Assembly: GCF_001641125.1 (NCBI RefSeq)
Contig: NZ_LWLP01000001.1
Location: forward strand, 2,652,079 to 2,716,078
Source of the DNA: Arthrobacter sp. OY3WO11
GTDB taxonomy: Bacteria; Actinomycetota; Actinomycetes; Actinomycetales; Micrococcaceae
Length of the DNA: 64,000 nt
Direction: 5' to 3'
Shown one piece after another: positions 46,108 through 54,863 of this stretch. Below the pieces are notes generated by a model that was given only the letters and a program-made list of their open reading frames with translations, had not been told where the DNA came from and ran no database searches. The position numbers and the translations under genes are program-made. Position 1 is the first letter of the stretch; each line of letters starts with the position of its first letter.

Positions 46108-46845
46108 TCAGGCCCACTCTTCGGAGCGGACCAGGATGGCGCCGGAGTCCGGGCAGAAGACGATGTCGTCGGCTGCTGCGGCTTTGATCTCGGCAAGGTC
46201 GCCGGGGCTCAGCTTCATGCCGGACGCCTCGGACGTGCCATGGAACAGCCGGGCTGCGCCCACTCCGCGCCTGGCCAGAGTCTTTTCGTAGACGGCCAGC
46301 AGGCCGGCATCGAGGCCGGCGGCGAATTCGGTGCGCTGTGCGCGGAGGCCGCCCGCTTCCGCCTCCACGACGGCCAGTTCCGCGTCCAGCTCGGCGCGAA
46401 TGGTGCCGAACGATCCCTGGATGTCGTCCACAATCCCCTGCTGCCGGGCCTGGGTGGCCCGCAGGGAATCAAGGCGCTCCATCACCTCGAGTTCAATGTC
46501 CTCCAGGTCGGAGCGCCGCTTGTTGAGCGAGGCGATGTCCTTCTGGAGGGCCACCAGGTCCTTGGACAGTCCGGTGCCGCTGTTCAGCCGTGCCTCATCC
46601 CGCTGGATGCGCGAGGCAACCTGTTCCACGTCCGCCTCGGCGCGCTTGAGTTCGGCTTCGGCGTCGTGGACGGCCACTTTCGCGGCTCCCAGCTCACCGT
46701 TGGCGACGGAAAGGGCGGCTTCGAGGTCCTTGATGCGCGGATCGGTTTCCAGCGAGCGGCGGCGGTTTGCAAGCGACTTCAACTTGGCATCCAGCCCCTG
46801 CAGTCCAAGCAACTTCAACTGTTCCGCCGGTGCTGCCTTCGCCAC
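46108..46845 (-). CDS. Coiled-coil protein with a degenerate C4 zinc-ribbon
   Basis: A 245-residue protein. Residues about 20-175 form a long coiled coil (LKSLANRRRSLETDPRIKDLE and similar), then a short C-terminal domain of the CT398/CdsZ-like zinc-ribbon family. Family members have two CxxC pairs; here the first is replaced (LFHGTSEASGMKL) and only one Cys of the second remains (FCPDSGAILV), so zinc binding is probably lost. The start is GTG at 46845 with GGAGGT upstream. It lies just downstream of the Nif3-like gene, a common pairing in Actinobacteria. Function is unknown. Confidence 0.82.
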   Translation of the reverse strand: MAKAAPAEQLKLLGLQGLDAKLKSLANRRRSLETDPRIKDLEAALSVANGELGAAKVAVHDAEAELKRAEADVEQVASRIQRDEARLNSGTGLSKDLVALQKDIASLNKRRSDLEDIELEVMERLDSLRATQARQQGIVDDIQGSFGTIRAELDAELAVVEAEAGGLRAQRTEFAAGLDAGLLAVYEKTLARRGVGAARLFHGTSEASGMKLSPGDLAEIKAAAADDIVFCPDSGAILVRSEEWA

Positions 46846-46957
46846 TGTTACCTCCGCTTGGTCCCTTCCGGCCGGAGCCGGGCGCCTGGACGGCGCTTCC
46901 TAGACTCTAGCGCCTGCCCTGCTCCCCTGCCTCGCCGTGGCCCCAACGGCTCCGGGC

Positions 46958-47911
46958 TCAACCCGGAGTCAGGATGAAGTCCCAGGGATCGCTGTTGGTG
47001 GTGCTGACCTGGATTTCGACGTCATGGCCCTGGTCGGCGAGGACATTGCCCAGCGCGGCTGCCGCAGCCGGCAGCCACAGCCACTCGCTGGCGAAGTGCG
47101 AAACGTCAATCAGGTAGGGCCTGCCGTTCAGGGCGGCCTCCCTTGCTTCCGACGCCGGATGGTGGCGGAGGTCCGCGGTGACGTAGACGTCGGCGTTGCT
47201 GGCCCGGACCTCGTTGAAGAGCGAGTCACCCGCGCCGCCGCAGACGGCAATGCGCCGCACCAGGCCGTCCTTGTCGCCGGATACCCGCACTCCCCCTGCC
47301 ACGGAAGGCAGAATGCCAAACACCCGGGCAGCGAAGTCCCCCAGGCTCATGGCTTCCGGCAGGTCCCCTACCCGCCCGATACCCTCCTCGGGCAGTCCGT
47401 TTGCCGCCACCGTGAGCGGGGCCGCGTCCTGCAGGCCCAGGGCGTCGGCCAGGACATCGGAAACGCCCCCGACGGCGGAATCACCGTTGGTGTGGACGGT
47501 CAGCAAGGCTGTGCCGGACTCGATCAACCGGTGGACGGCCCGGCCTTTGGGGGTGGTGGCAGCGACTGAGGTGACACCCTTCAACAGCAGCGGATGGTGG
47601 GTGATCAGGAGTTCGGCACCCCACTCCACGGCTTCTTCGATGACTTCCAGGGTGGGGTCCACGGCAAACATGACCCTCGTGACAGGAGCCGACGGGTGTC
47701 CCGCCACCAGCCCCACCTCGTCCCAGTTCTCCGCCAGGGACTCGGGCCACAGTTCATCCACGGCCAGGAGCATCTCGCCCAAAGTGGGGCCCTGGGGCTG
47801 CCCGGCCGCCGCATCCTTGCCGGCCGCCTCTTTGCCGGAAGGGGCCTCGCCGCCGCGAGGCCCGCCGTCGTGATTCTCAGGGCCGGTAACGTCGGTGTCC
47901 ACAGGTTCCAT
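46958..47911 (-). CDS. Nif3-like dinuclear metal centre protein
   Basis: A 317-residue protein of the Nif3/YqfO (GTP cyclohydrolase 1 type 2 homologue) family, which forms hexamers with a two-metal site. Motifs: NWDEVGLVAGHPSAPVTRV, LLITHHPLLLKG with the paired His, TVHTNGDSAVGGVSDVLA, GGAGDS, and YVTADLRHHPASEA near the end. The first 45 residues are low-complexity, so a later start is possible; the ATG at 47911 was kept. It is likely cotranscribed with the coiled-coil gene and divergent from msrA. Confidence 0.9.
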   Translation of the reverse strand: MEPVDTDVTGPENHDGGPRGGEAPSGKEAAGKDAAAGQPQGPTLGEMLLAVDELWPESLAENWDEVGLVAGHPSAPVTRVMFAVDPTLEVIEEAVEWGAELLITHHPLLLKGVTSVAATTPKGRAVHRLIESGTALLTVHTNGDSAVGGVSDVLADALGLQDAAPLTVAANGLPEEGIGRVGDLPEAMSLGDFAARVFGILPSVAGGVRVSGDKDGLVRRIAVCGGAGDSLFNEVRASNADVYVTADLRHHPASEAREAALNGRPYLIDVSHFASEWLWLPAAAAALGNVLADQGHDVEIQVSTTNSDPWDFILTPG

Positions 47912-48012
47912 ACTCTTAGTTTTACCCCATCGCGTCCTCCGCGCCGCACGTTGACAGGCGGCGCCCGGGGCGCCCGGGGAATCATCCGGCGCCCCCAACC
48001 ATTGAAGAGGTC

Positions 48013-48537
48013 ATGAAAACTTTTGTTTTAGGCGGAGGCTGCTTCTGGTGCCTCGACGCTGTCTACCAGAAGACCAAGGGTGTCAGCGCTGTGGTGTCCG
48101 GCTACACGGGCGGCCACGATCCCAACCCCGACTATTACTCCGTGTGCAACGGCACCACCGGGCACGCCGAGGTGGTGGCTGTGACCTTCGACGAGGAGAT
48201 CATCCCGGAAGAGGTGGTCCTTGACATGTTCTTTGCCCTGCACGATCCCACGACGCTGAACCGCCAGGGCTACGACGTGGGCACCCAATACCGTTCCTCG
48301 ATGTTCTACGAGACCACCGAGGAGAAGATCCTTTTCGAGGAAGCGATTGACCGCAACCAGTCGCTGTGGGCCCATCCGATCGTCACAGAGGTCAGCCGGC
48401 TGCCCCGCTTCCACGTGGCGGAGGACTTCCACCAGAACTACTACGCCAAGCATCCCGAGCAGGGGTACTGCCAGGTGATCATCAACCCCAAGCTCGCCAA
48501 GGCCAGGAAATATTACTCTGCATGGCTTAACGCTTAG
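48013..48537 (+). CDS. msrA: Peptide-methionine (S)-S-oxide reductase MsrA
   Basis: A 174-residue MsrA that repairs the S-epimer of methionine sulfoxide using thioredoxin. The active site is GCFWC (Cys10 nucleophile, Cys13). Further motifs: VSGYTGG, YSVCNGTTGHAEVVAVTFD, HDPTTLNRQGYDVGTQYRS and HQNYYAKHP. A Cys in VCNG and one in GYCQVI could serve as resolving residues. It is divergent from the Nif3-like gene. Confidence 0.96.
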   Translation: MKTFVLGGGCFWCLDAVYQKTKGVSAVVSGYTGGHDPNPDYYSVCNGTTGHAEVVAVTFDEEIIPEEVVLDMFFALHDPTTLNRQGYDVGTQYRSSMFYETTEEKILFEEAIDRNQSLWAHPIVTEVSRLPRFHVAEDFHQNYYAKHPEQGYCQVIINPKLAKARKYYSAWLNA

Positions 48538-48601
48538 CCCCCGTTACGCGGCCTCGTTAGGCTGACCTCAGTATTCACCCCTCAGAGATAGGCGTATGTA
48601 C

Positions 48602-49537
48602 ATGGCACGGATCTATGACGATGTGACCCAGCTGGTCGGCGGCACCCCGCTGGTCAAGCTCAACCGGCTCAGCGAGGGGCTGGATGCCACCGTCGCCGTC
48701 AAGCTTGAGTTCTACAACCCGGCCAACAGCGTCAAGGACCGTATCGGTGTGGCAATCGTCGACGCCGCGGAGAAGTCGGGTGCATTGAAGCCCGGCGGGA
48801 CCATTGTTGAAGGGACCTCCGGTAACACCGGCATCGCCCTGGCCATGGTGGGTGCGGCCCGCGGCTACAAGGTCATCCTGACCATGCCGGAGACCATGTC
48901 CACCGAGCGCCGCGTCATGCTGCGCGCCTTTGGTGCGGAGATCGTCCTGACCCCCGGCTCAGAGGGTATGCGCGGCGCCGTGGAAAAGGCCCAGGAAATC
49001 GTGGCCAACACGGAAAACTCCATCTGGGCCCAGCAGTTCGCCAACGAGGCCAACCCTGAGATCCACCGCACCACCACGGCGGAGGAAATCTGGGCCGACA
49101 CCGACGGCGCCGTGGACATCTTCGTTGCGGGCGTCGGCACTGGCGGAACCGTCACCGGCGTCGGCCAGGTCCTGAAGGAGCGCAAGCCCGGCGTCCGGAT
49201 CGTGGCGATCGAACCCAAGGACTCCGCAATCCTCAACGGCGGCGCACCCGGCCCTCACAAGATCCAGGGCATCGGGGCCAACTTCGTGCCCGAAATCCTG
49301 GACACGAACGTGTACGACGAGGTCCTGGACGCAACTCTCGAGGACTCCGTCCGCGTGGCGCGCGATCTCGGCGTCAAGGAAGGCATCCTCGGCGGCATCT
49401 CCTCCGGCGCCATCGTCTGGGGCGCACTGGAGCTGGCGAAGCGCCCCGAAAACGCGGGCAAGCTGATTGTCGCCATCGTCTGCGACTTCGGTGAGCGTTA
49501 CATCTCCACCGTGCTCTATGACGACATCCGCGGCTGA
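48602..49537 (+). CDS. cysK: Cysteine synthase A (O-acetylserine sulfhydrylase)
   Basis: A 311-residue PLP enzyme that makes cysteine from O-acetylserine and sulfide. The PLP lysine is in [11 protein letters not shown] (Lys45), the substrate loop is [12 protein letters not shown], and the phosphate-binding loop is [12 protein letters not shown]. The ATG at 48602 matches the usual MARIYDD start; another ATG two codons earlier is possible. The serine acetyltransferase gene follows after 39 nt, and its C-terminus should bind this active site in the cysteine synthase complex. Confidence 0.96.
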   Translation: MARIYDDVTQLVGGTPLVKLNRLSEGLDATVAVKLEFYNPANSVKDRIGVAIVDAAEKSGALKPGGTIVEGTSGNTGIALAMVGAARGYKVILTMPETMSTERRVMLRAFGAEIVLTPGSEGMRGAVEKAQEIVANTENSIWAQQFANEANPEIHRTTTAEEIWADTDGAVDIFVAGVGTGGTVTGVGQVLKERKPGVRIVAIEPKDSAILNGGAPGPHKIQGIGANFVPEILDTNVYDEVLDATLEDSVRVARDLGVKEGILGGISSGAIVWGALELAKRPENAGKLIVAIVCDFGERYISTVLYDDIRG

Positions 49538-49576
49538 TCAGGCCGCTCTTCGCCCGTTTCCTGTAGAAAGAACTCT

Positions 49577-50161
49577 GTGGGCTTTTTCGCAAGACTAAAG
49601 GAAGACCTCGACGCCGCCCGGTCCCACGACCCGGCGGCTCGAGGTTCTTTCGAGAACCTTTTCGCATACTCCGGGCTGCATGCCATCTGGATCCACCGGC
49701 TGACGCACCGCCTGTGGCAAAACCCGGGCCTGCGTTTCCCGGCGCGGCTGCTCTCGCAGCTGGGCCGTTTCCTGACCGGGATCGAGATCCATCCGGGCGC
49801 CACCATCGGCCGCCGCTTCTTCATAGATCACGGAATGGGCGTGGTCATCGGGGAGACCGCGGAAATCGGTGAAGATGTGATGATCTACCACGGGGTCACC
49901 CTCGGCGGCCGGTCACTCGCACGGATCAAGCGCCACCCCACCATCGGCGACCGCGTGACCATTGGCGCCGGTGCAAAGATCCTGGGGCCGATCACCATCG
50001 GCAGGGACAGTGCCGTCGGCGCCAACGCCGTGGTGGTCAAGGACGCCCCGCCGGAATCGATCGTCACCGGCGTTCCGGCGAAGTGGCGCCACCGTGACGC
50101 CCAGCGCGAAACCAAGCCTGCGGTAGACCCGGCGGAATACGACATCGAATACCGCATTTGA
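49577..50161 (+). CDS. epsC: Serine O-acetyltransferase
   Basis: A 194-residue hexapeptide-repeat acyltransferase of the short EpsC/CysE type, which makes O-acetylserine from serine and acetyl-CoA. Features: an N-terminal helical region, [22 protein letters not shown] (left-handed beta helix), YHGVTLGG, a repeated I-G-x-x-x ladder and PAKWRHRD. The C-terminus ends YDIEYRI, with the terminal Ile required to insert into CysK. The start is GTG at 49577. It forms an operon with cysK. Confidence 0.95.
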   Translation: MGFFARLKEDLDAARSHDPAARGSFENLFAYSGLHAIWIHRLTHRLWQNPGLRFPARLLSQLGRFLTGIEIHPGATIGRRFFIDHGMGVVIGETAEIGEDVMIYHGVTLGGRSLARIKRHPTIGDRVTIGAGAKILGPITIGRDSAVGANAVVVKDAPPESIVTGVPAKWRHRDAQRETKPAVDPAEYDIEYRI

Positions 50162-50203
50162 CGGTTAGGGCCGGTCTCTGGGCCGTCCAGTAAAAGCAGC
50201 GCA

Positions 50204-50257
50204 AGCAGAAAAGGCGGGCAGTTCCCGGATCACCGGAAACCGCCCGCCTTTTCTGCT
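50204..50257. terminator. Bidirectional terminator between epsC and gnd
   Basis: AGCAGAAAAGGCGGGC (50204-50219) and GCCCGCCTTTTCTGCT (50242-50257) form a perfect 16-bp stem around a 22-nt loop, with A and T runs inside the stem. It serves both convergent genes. Confidence 0.88.
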
Positions 50258-50268
50258 TTGTGGTGGAA

Positions 50269-51705
50269 CTAGTGGGTGTCTACCGCTTCGATTTCGGACT
50301 TGTCCTCGCCCCACAGCGTGTGGAACGTGCCTTCGGCATCGACGCGGCCGTAGGTGTGGGCACCGAACAGGTCGCGCTGGCCCTGGATGAGGGCTGCGGC
50401 GACGCGCTTGCGGCGCAGGCCGTCGTAGTAGGCCAGTGAGGAGGAGAAGACCGGAACCGGGATTCCCAGCTGGACAGCCGTGGCCACCACGCGGCGCCAG
50501 GCGGGAAGGGCGCCGGCGATGGCTTCCGTGAACGCCGGAGCGAACAGCAGGTTGGCCGGCTTCTCCTCAGCGGCGTAGGCCTTGGTGATGTCCTTGAGCA
50601 GTTCGGCGCGGATGATGCAGCCGGCCCGCCACAGCGAGGCGATCTCGTCCAGCTTCAGGTCCCAGTTGTATTCCTTGGCTGCCGAGGTGAGCATGTCCAG
50701 GCCCTGGGCGTAGGAAACCAGCTTGGAGGCGTAGAGCGCCTGGCGGACGTCCTCAACGAACGTTTCAGGGATTTCGACGTCGGCCTCGTGGCCTGCCAGC
50801 AGTTCCTGGCCCAGCTTGCGCTGGCCGGCCTGGGAGGAGAGCGCACGGGCGAACACGGATTCGGCGATGCCGGAGACCGGGGAACCCAGTTCCAGGGCGG
50901 AGATGACGGTCCAGCGGCCGGTGCCCTTCTGGCCTGCGGCGTCCACTAAGACGTCCACGAACGGCTTGCCGGTCTTGGCATCCACGTGGCCCAGGACCTC
51001 GGCGGAGATCTCGATCAGGAAGGAGGACAGCTCGCCCTTGTTCCAGTCGGTGAAGATCTTGGCCTGCTCGGCGGGTTCGATGCCGGCACCGGAACGGAGC
51101 AGGTCGAAGGCTTCGCCGATGACCTGCATGTCGGCGTATTCGATGCCGTTGTGGACCATCTTGACGAAGTGGCCGGCGCCGTCGGTGCCCACCCAGGCGC
51201 AGCAGGGCTCGCCGTCGACCTTTGCGGAGATCTTCTCGAGCAGCGGGCCCAGCGCCTTGTAGGACTCCTTGGAACCGCCGGGCATGATGGAGGGTCCGTT
51301 GAGGGCACCTTCCTCACCACCGGAAACGCCGACGCCCACGAAGTGCAGGTCCTTCTTGGCGAGGGCGGCCTCACGGCGGCGGGTGTCCTCGTAGTGGGAG
51401 TTTCCGGCGTCGATGATGATGTCGCCGGGTTCCAGGAGGGGTTCCAGCTGCTCGATCACGGAGTCAACCGGCTTGCCGGCCTTCACCATGATGAGCACCC
51501 GGCGCGGTTTCTCGAGGGAGTCCACCAGCTCCTGCAGGCTTTCGGTGCGGATGAAGTCGCCATCCGTTCCGTGCTTGGCCAGCAGGGCGTCCGTCTTTTC
51601 GACTGAGCGGTTGTGCAGGGCGACCGTGAAGCCGTTCCGGGCGAGGTTGCGGGCCAGGTTGGCGCCCATCACTGCGAGGCCGGTGACACCGATGTGTGCA
51701 GACAT
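50269..51705 (-). CDS. gnd: 6-phosphogluconate dehydrogenase, NADP-dependent decarboxylating
   Basis: A 478-residue oxidative pentose phosphate enzyme converting 6-phosphogluconate to ribulose-5-P, CO2 and NADPH. Motifs: the Rossmann start IGVTGLAVMGANLARNLA, HNRSVEKTD (NADP-specific Arg), GNSHYEDTRRR, VGVSGGEEGA, KMVHNGIEYADM with the catalytic Lys, and KGTGRW. The long C-terminus fits the dimeric type. The ATG at 51705 follows TGGAG. It is divergent from a GntR-type regulator, suggesting control by gluconate or its phosphate. Confidence 0.96.
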   Translation of the reverse strand: MSAHIGVTGLAVMGANLARNLARNGFTVALHNRSVEKTDALLAKHGTDGDFIRTESLQELVDSLEKPRRVLIMVKAGKPVDSVIEQLEPLLEPGDIIIDAGNSHYEDTRRREAALAKKDLHFVGVGVSGGEEGALNGPSIMPGGSKESYKALGPLLEKISAKVDGEPCCAWVGTDGAGHFVKMVHNGIEYADMQVIGEAFDLLRSGAGIEPAEQAKIFTDWNKGELSSFLIEISAEVLGHVDAKTGKPFVDVLVDAAGQKGTGRWTVISALELGSPVSGIAESVFARALSSQAGQRKLGQELLAGHEADVEIPETFVEDVRQALYASKLVSYAQGLDMLTSAAKEYNWDLKLDEIASLWRAGCIIRAELLKDITKAYAAEEKPANLLFAPAFTEAIAGALPAWRRVVATAVQLGIPVPVFSSSLAYYDGLRRKRVAAALIQGQRDLFGAHTYGRVDAEGTFHTLWGEDKSEIEAVDTH

Positions 51706-51768
51706 CAAAACTCCAATTCATACTGTGCGATGGATATGCAGTGGCTCCCGGTGCGCGGAAGTCCGTTG

Positions 51769-51783
51769 CAGACCAAGGGTCTG
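51769..51783. promoter_or_regulatory. Candidate operator in the gnd/gntR intergenic region
   Basis: CAGACC-AAG-GGTCTG is a perfect 15-bp palindrome between the divergent genes. An AT-rich CATATATATTCATGAA (51791-51806), which could contain a -10 element for gnd, lies beside it. It fits a regulator binding site, but no GntR consensus is known to me for this sequence. Confidence 0.45.
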
Positions 51784-51905
51784 AATAAAGCATATATATT
51801 CATGAAGTCACAGGAAAGTAACGCCCACGTAATGGAACAGTTTGTGTCGCTGCCAGTCAAGGACGGCTGCTTCCAGGCGCACCTGTTCCCACTAGGCTTA
51901 GCTGC

Positions 51906-52631
51906 ATGACCAGCAGCCTGCACCACCGTGCCATTGAGAACCTGGGCACGCGCATCATCTCGGGCGACCTTCCTGCAGGCCACATCATGCTTGCCGAAAA
52001 ACTTGAGGATGAACTCAAGGTTTCGCGTTCGGTCATCCGCGAGGCCGTCCGGGTGCTGCAATCCCTTGGGCTGGTGGAAACCACCAAGCGGGTGGGAATC
52101 CGGGTCCTGCCGCCAAACCGCTGGAACCCCTTCGACCCGCAGGTCATCCGCTGGCGGCTCGCCAGCAAGGCACGCGGTGCGCAGCTGCGGTCCCTGGCAG
52201 AGCTGAGGTCGGCCGTGGAACCGGCCGCTGCCGAACTTGCCGCGCAGAACGCCCCCGCGCCGCTGCGGCTGGAGCTTGTGGATGTTGCCCATGCAATGCG
52301 CGACGCCGGCCACAGGGGGGAAGTGCCACGCTTCCTTGAGCTGGATATCCAGTTCCATTCATTGCTGCTCTCCGGATCCGGCAACGAGATGTTTGCGAAC
52401 CTCTCGGGGCAGGTAGCCGAGACCCTGACCGGCCGGACCGTGCATGGACTGATGCCCGACCATCCGCACGAGGCAGCACTGCAGTGGCACGTAGACGTGG
52501 CAGAGGCAATTGCCCGGGGCGACGCCAGTGCTGCCCGCGAGGCCTCCGACAAAATCATGCGGCGGACCATGTCCCAGATGTCAGACACCTGGACGGAACA
52601 GCCCCGGGTTTTTATCCCTGTGCACCGCTGA
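51906..52631 (+). CDS. FadR/GntR-family transcriptional regulator
   Basis: A 241-residue regulator. An N-terminal winged HTH (LGTRIISGDLPAGHIMLAEKL, then VSRSVIREAVRVLQSLGL) is followed by an all-helical FCD ligand domain (LRSAVEPAAAELAA, FLELDIQFHSLLL, HPHEAALQWHVDVAEAI). The FCD metal-binding His/Asp set is in DIQFH and the late His residues. Divergent from gnd, it probably responds to gluconate or a sugar acid and controls gnd or gluconate uptake. TAGGCT 13 nt before the ATG with no ribosome site suggests a leaderless mRNA. Confidence 0.88.
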   Translation: MTSSLHHRAIENLGTRIISGDLPAGHIMLAEKLEDELKVSRSVIREAVRVLQSLGLVETTKRVGIRVLPPNRWNPFDPQVIRWRLASKARGAQLRSLAELRSAVEPAAAELAAQNAPAPLRLELVDVAHAMRDAGHRGEVPRFLELDIQFHSLLLSGSGNEMFANLSGQVAETLTGRTVHGLMPDHPHEAALQWHVDVAEAIARGDASAAREASDKIMRRTMSQMSDTWTEQPRVFIPVHR

Positions 52632-52750
52632 CCCCGGTCCACGGCGGGAGTATTGAACCGCTGTGGCATTCCAAACTCACGGCGGTTGGTGCGTGACACA
52701 GCAGGAAACGACTTTTTGTTTCCGTAAGTTCACGGTATATTCAACTCAGG

Positions 52751-52793
52751 CCCTCCACCGCGGCATCCCCCAATAGTCGCGGTGGAGGGTTTT
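52751..52793 (+). terminator. Strong terminator after the gntR gene
   Basis: CCCTCCACCGCG (52751-52762) pairs perfectly with CGCGGTGGAGGG (52778-52789), followed by TTTT. It lies 120 nt past the GntR stop. A promoter-like TATATT (52736-52741) stands just 10 nt before it, so a short separate RNA is possible. Confidence 0.82.
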
Positions 52794-52833
52794 CCATTGC
52801 CCTGACAGGCCTGTTCCGGCGGGCGGGCCTCCC

Positions 52834-53124
52834 CTAGGCAGCATCTGCAACTGACTCCCGCAGCCGCCAGCTTCCGCCCAGCCCGTCCCTTTCCAGGAGC
52901 ATGGTGGTGAGCGCCGACCCCGCGTTCCTCCCCAGCCGGACCTGGAGCTGGAGGACCTCGACGTCCACCCGGCTAAGCCCCCTGGGCATCCGGCGGCGCG
53001 TCTCCCACCAGTTGACCCGTTCGAACCACCTCACCGGTTCGGCACCCACGGCCCATTCCCTGCCATTGCTGAGCACCGCCGTCGGCCTGCCATCGGTGCC
53101 TGTCCTCACAATCACGTGTTCCAT
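52834..53124 (-). CDS. Conserved hypothetical protein
   Basis: A 96-residue basic protein. It is rich in Arg and Trp (VRWFERVNWWETRRRMPRGL), then VDVEVLQLQVRLG and SWRLRESVADAA. It resembles small actinobacterial proteins of the DUF6504 kind found near error-prone polymerase genes, but I cannot confirm that. The ATG at 53124 was used. It stands alone between the GntR terminator and tRNA-Val. Confidence 0.65.
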   Translation of the reverse strand: MEHVIVRTGTDGRPTAVLSNGREWAVGAEPVRWFERVNWWETRRRMPRGLSRVDVEVLQLQVRLGRNAGSALTTMLLERDGLGGSWRLRESVADAA

Positions 53125-53207
53125 GCCTGCAAGCTATGGCAGGGGGCCGACATTCAAGCCCGGCCGGGAAACAGGCGGTAAATCCGGGCAGCAGGACCTT
53201 GGGCAGC

Positions 53208-53253
53208 AAAAAACCCCACAGCTTCCGCCTGAAGGCGCAAACTGCGGGGTTTC
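53208..53253 (-). terminator. Terminator after tRNA-Val
   Basis: On the minus strand AAACCCCGCAG pairs with CTGTGGGGTTT, with an inner GCGCCTTCAGGCG hairpin, and ends in TTTTTT. It starts 5 nt after the tRNA. Confidence 0.85.
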
Positions 53254-53257
53254 ACTG

Positions 53258-53330
53258 TGGGTCCTACCGGGATCGAACCGATGACATCCACGGTGTAAAC
53301 GTGGCGCTCTACCAGCTGAGCTAAAGACCC
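53258..53330 (-). tRNA. tRNA-Val (anticodon UAC)
   Basis: A 73-nt cloverleaf on the minus strand. The acceptor GGGTCTT pairs with AGGACCC, the D arm is TAGCTCAGCTGGTAGAGC, the anticodon loop GTTTACACC carries TAC, and the T arm is GGTTCGATCCC. CCA is not encoded. Confidence 0.95.
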
Positions 53331-53441
53331 ATTATTGCCGGATCAGGAGCTGCTGCGCCCTGACCAACGAACATAGACTCTACCCGACGCCGGACATAAA
53401 TTGCGAATCGACGCGCCCGCTCTGCCCGTGCCGCTGCCCGG

Positions 53442-54362
53442 TTATATCGGCGGCAGCTCCGCGGCGAGCCAGGTCAACGATTCGCTGACGCCAGCTTCAA
53501 GCTTGACGGTGGCCTTGTCGTCCCCCCGCGTGGCCCCCCGGTTGATAATGACCACCGGTTTGCCGTCCTTCGCCGCGTGCCTGACAAACCGGAGACCGCT
53601 CATTACCGTGAGGGACGATCCCGCGACCACCAGTGCCGCGGCCTCGTCAACCATCCGGTACGACGTCTCAACCCTGTCCTTGGGCACGTTCTCCCCGAAG
53701 TACACGAAGTCCGGTTTCAGTGTTCCTCCGCAGGCGGGGCAAACAGCAACAACGAAGCTGCCGATCAGGGCCTGGTCCTCAACGGTTGAGTCGGCATCCG
53801 GCGCCATTTCCACCAGGCCTGATTGTTTCGCCCGATCAAGGAATCCGGGGTTCAACTCCTCCAGCATTCCTGCCAGCAGGCGGCGGGAGTAGGTCCGGCC
53901 GCAGTCCAGGCACACTATCTGGTCGTATCGGCCATGGAGGTCCACAACATTGACGCTGCCGGCGTCCTGGTGGAGCCGGTCAACGTTCTGCGTGATGAGG
54001 CCCGTCAGGTGTCCACGGCGTTCCAGTTCGGCAGCGGCACGGTGGCCCTGATTGGGATCAGCATGGCGGAGGTGTGACCATCCGATGTGGTTTCTCGCCC
54101 AGTAACGCTGGCGGTTCGCGGCCGCCTTGACGAACTCCTGATAGGTCATGGGCGTCCGCGGCGGCGACCCTGGCCCCCGGTAGTCGGGAATGCCCGAGTC
54201 CGTGCTGAGGCCGGCACCGGTGAGAAGCGCGAACCGGCCCCCTGCCAGCAGGTCCCTGATGCGGACCAGGACCTCGAGCTCATCGGCGGAAGGCAGGGCG
54301 GGAGGAACCGGCGGCATGCTGGCAAATCCCGTGAGGCCCACACCATGCCGCTGTTCAGCCAT
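53442..54362 (-). CDS. Sirtuin, NAD-dependent protein deacetylase
   Basis: A 306-residue Sir2 protein, class II-like (SIRT4 type). NAD motifs: GAGLSTDSGIPDYRG and ITQNVDRLHQDAGS, with the catalytic His in DLHGRYD. The zinc site has CLDC and CPAC. Targets are unknown. The start is ATG at 54362, 7 nt after the AhpE stop, so cotranscribed; a shorter start at 54317 is possible. Linkage to AhpE and DUF3052 is unusual for a sirtuin and may reflect redox/metabolic control. Confidence 0.92.
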   Translation of the reverse strand: MAEQRHGVGLTGFASMPPVPPALPSADELEVLVRIRDLLAGGRFALLTGAGLSTDSGIPDYRGPGSPPRTPMTYQEFVKAAANRQRYWARNHIGWSHLRHADPNQGHRAAAELERRGHLTGLITQNVDRLHQDAGSVNVVDLHGRYDQIVCLDCGRTYSRRLLAGMLEELNPGFLDRAKQSGLVEMAPDADSTVEDQALIGSFVVAVCPACGGTLKPDFVYFGENVPKDRVETSYRMVDEAAALVVAGSSLTVMSGLRFVRHAAKDGKPVVIINRGATRGDDKATVKLEAGVSESLTWLAAELPPI

Positions 54363-54368
54363 AATCCG

Positions 54369-54863
54369 TCAGGCCTTGTCCAGCCCGGCCAATGCCTTGC
54401 GGTATTCGCCAAAGTCCCGGGCCTGTCCGCGCGCGTTCACCACGGTGTAGCGGATGGTGCCACCGGCATCGATGATGAACGTGCCCCGTAGCGCCATTCC
54501 ACTCTCGGGGTCGAACACACCGTAGAGGCTTGCTGCAGCACCGTGGGGCCAGAAGTCCGCCAGCAACTCGAAGGTATACCCCTCCTGCTGGGCGTAGGCC
54601 CGCAGGGTGAACTTGCTGTCAACTGAGACCGCCAGGACAACTGCGTTCTCGTCTTCGAACAGGGCCAGGTTGTCCCTGATTTCGCAGAGCTCGCCCGTGC
54701 AAATGCCGGAGAAGGCAAAGGGGTAGAACACCAACACCACGTTCTGGCCGCGGAATGCGGACAACCTGACCGGCTCGCCGTACTGGTTGACCAGTTCAAA
54801 GTCGGGTGCCGCAGCGCCAACGGCGGGGACGGCAACGGAGGCAGCGGCAAGCGCTGCCGTCAC
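54369..54863 (-). CDS. Peroxiredoxin, AhpE-like
   Basis: A 164-residue peroxiredoxin that reduces peroxides. The active site is FAFSGICTGELCEIRD, with peroxidatic Cys55 (TxxC-like context FSGIC) and a second Cys60. DFWPHGAAASLYGVFD and GTFIIDAGGTIRYT are close in style to mycobacterial AhpE. Cys60 is absent from the classical 1-Cys AhpE motif and could resolve the sulfenate. The start is GTG at 54863, overlapping the DUF3052 TGA (GTGA), so translation is coupled. Confidence 0.93.
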   Translation of the reverse strand: MTAALAAASVAVPAVGAAAPDFELVNQYGEPVRLSAFRGQNVVLVFYPFAFSGICTGELCEIRDNLALFEDENAVVLAVSVDSKFTLRAYAQQEGYTFELLADFWPHGAAASLYGVFDPESGMALRGTFIIDAGGTIRYTVVNARGQARDFGEYRKALAGLDKA

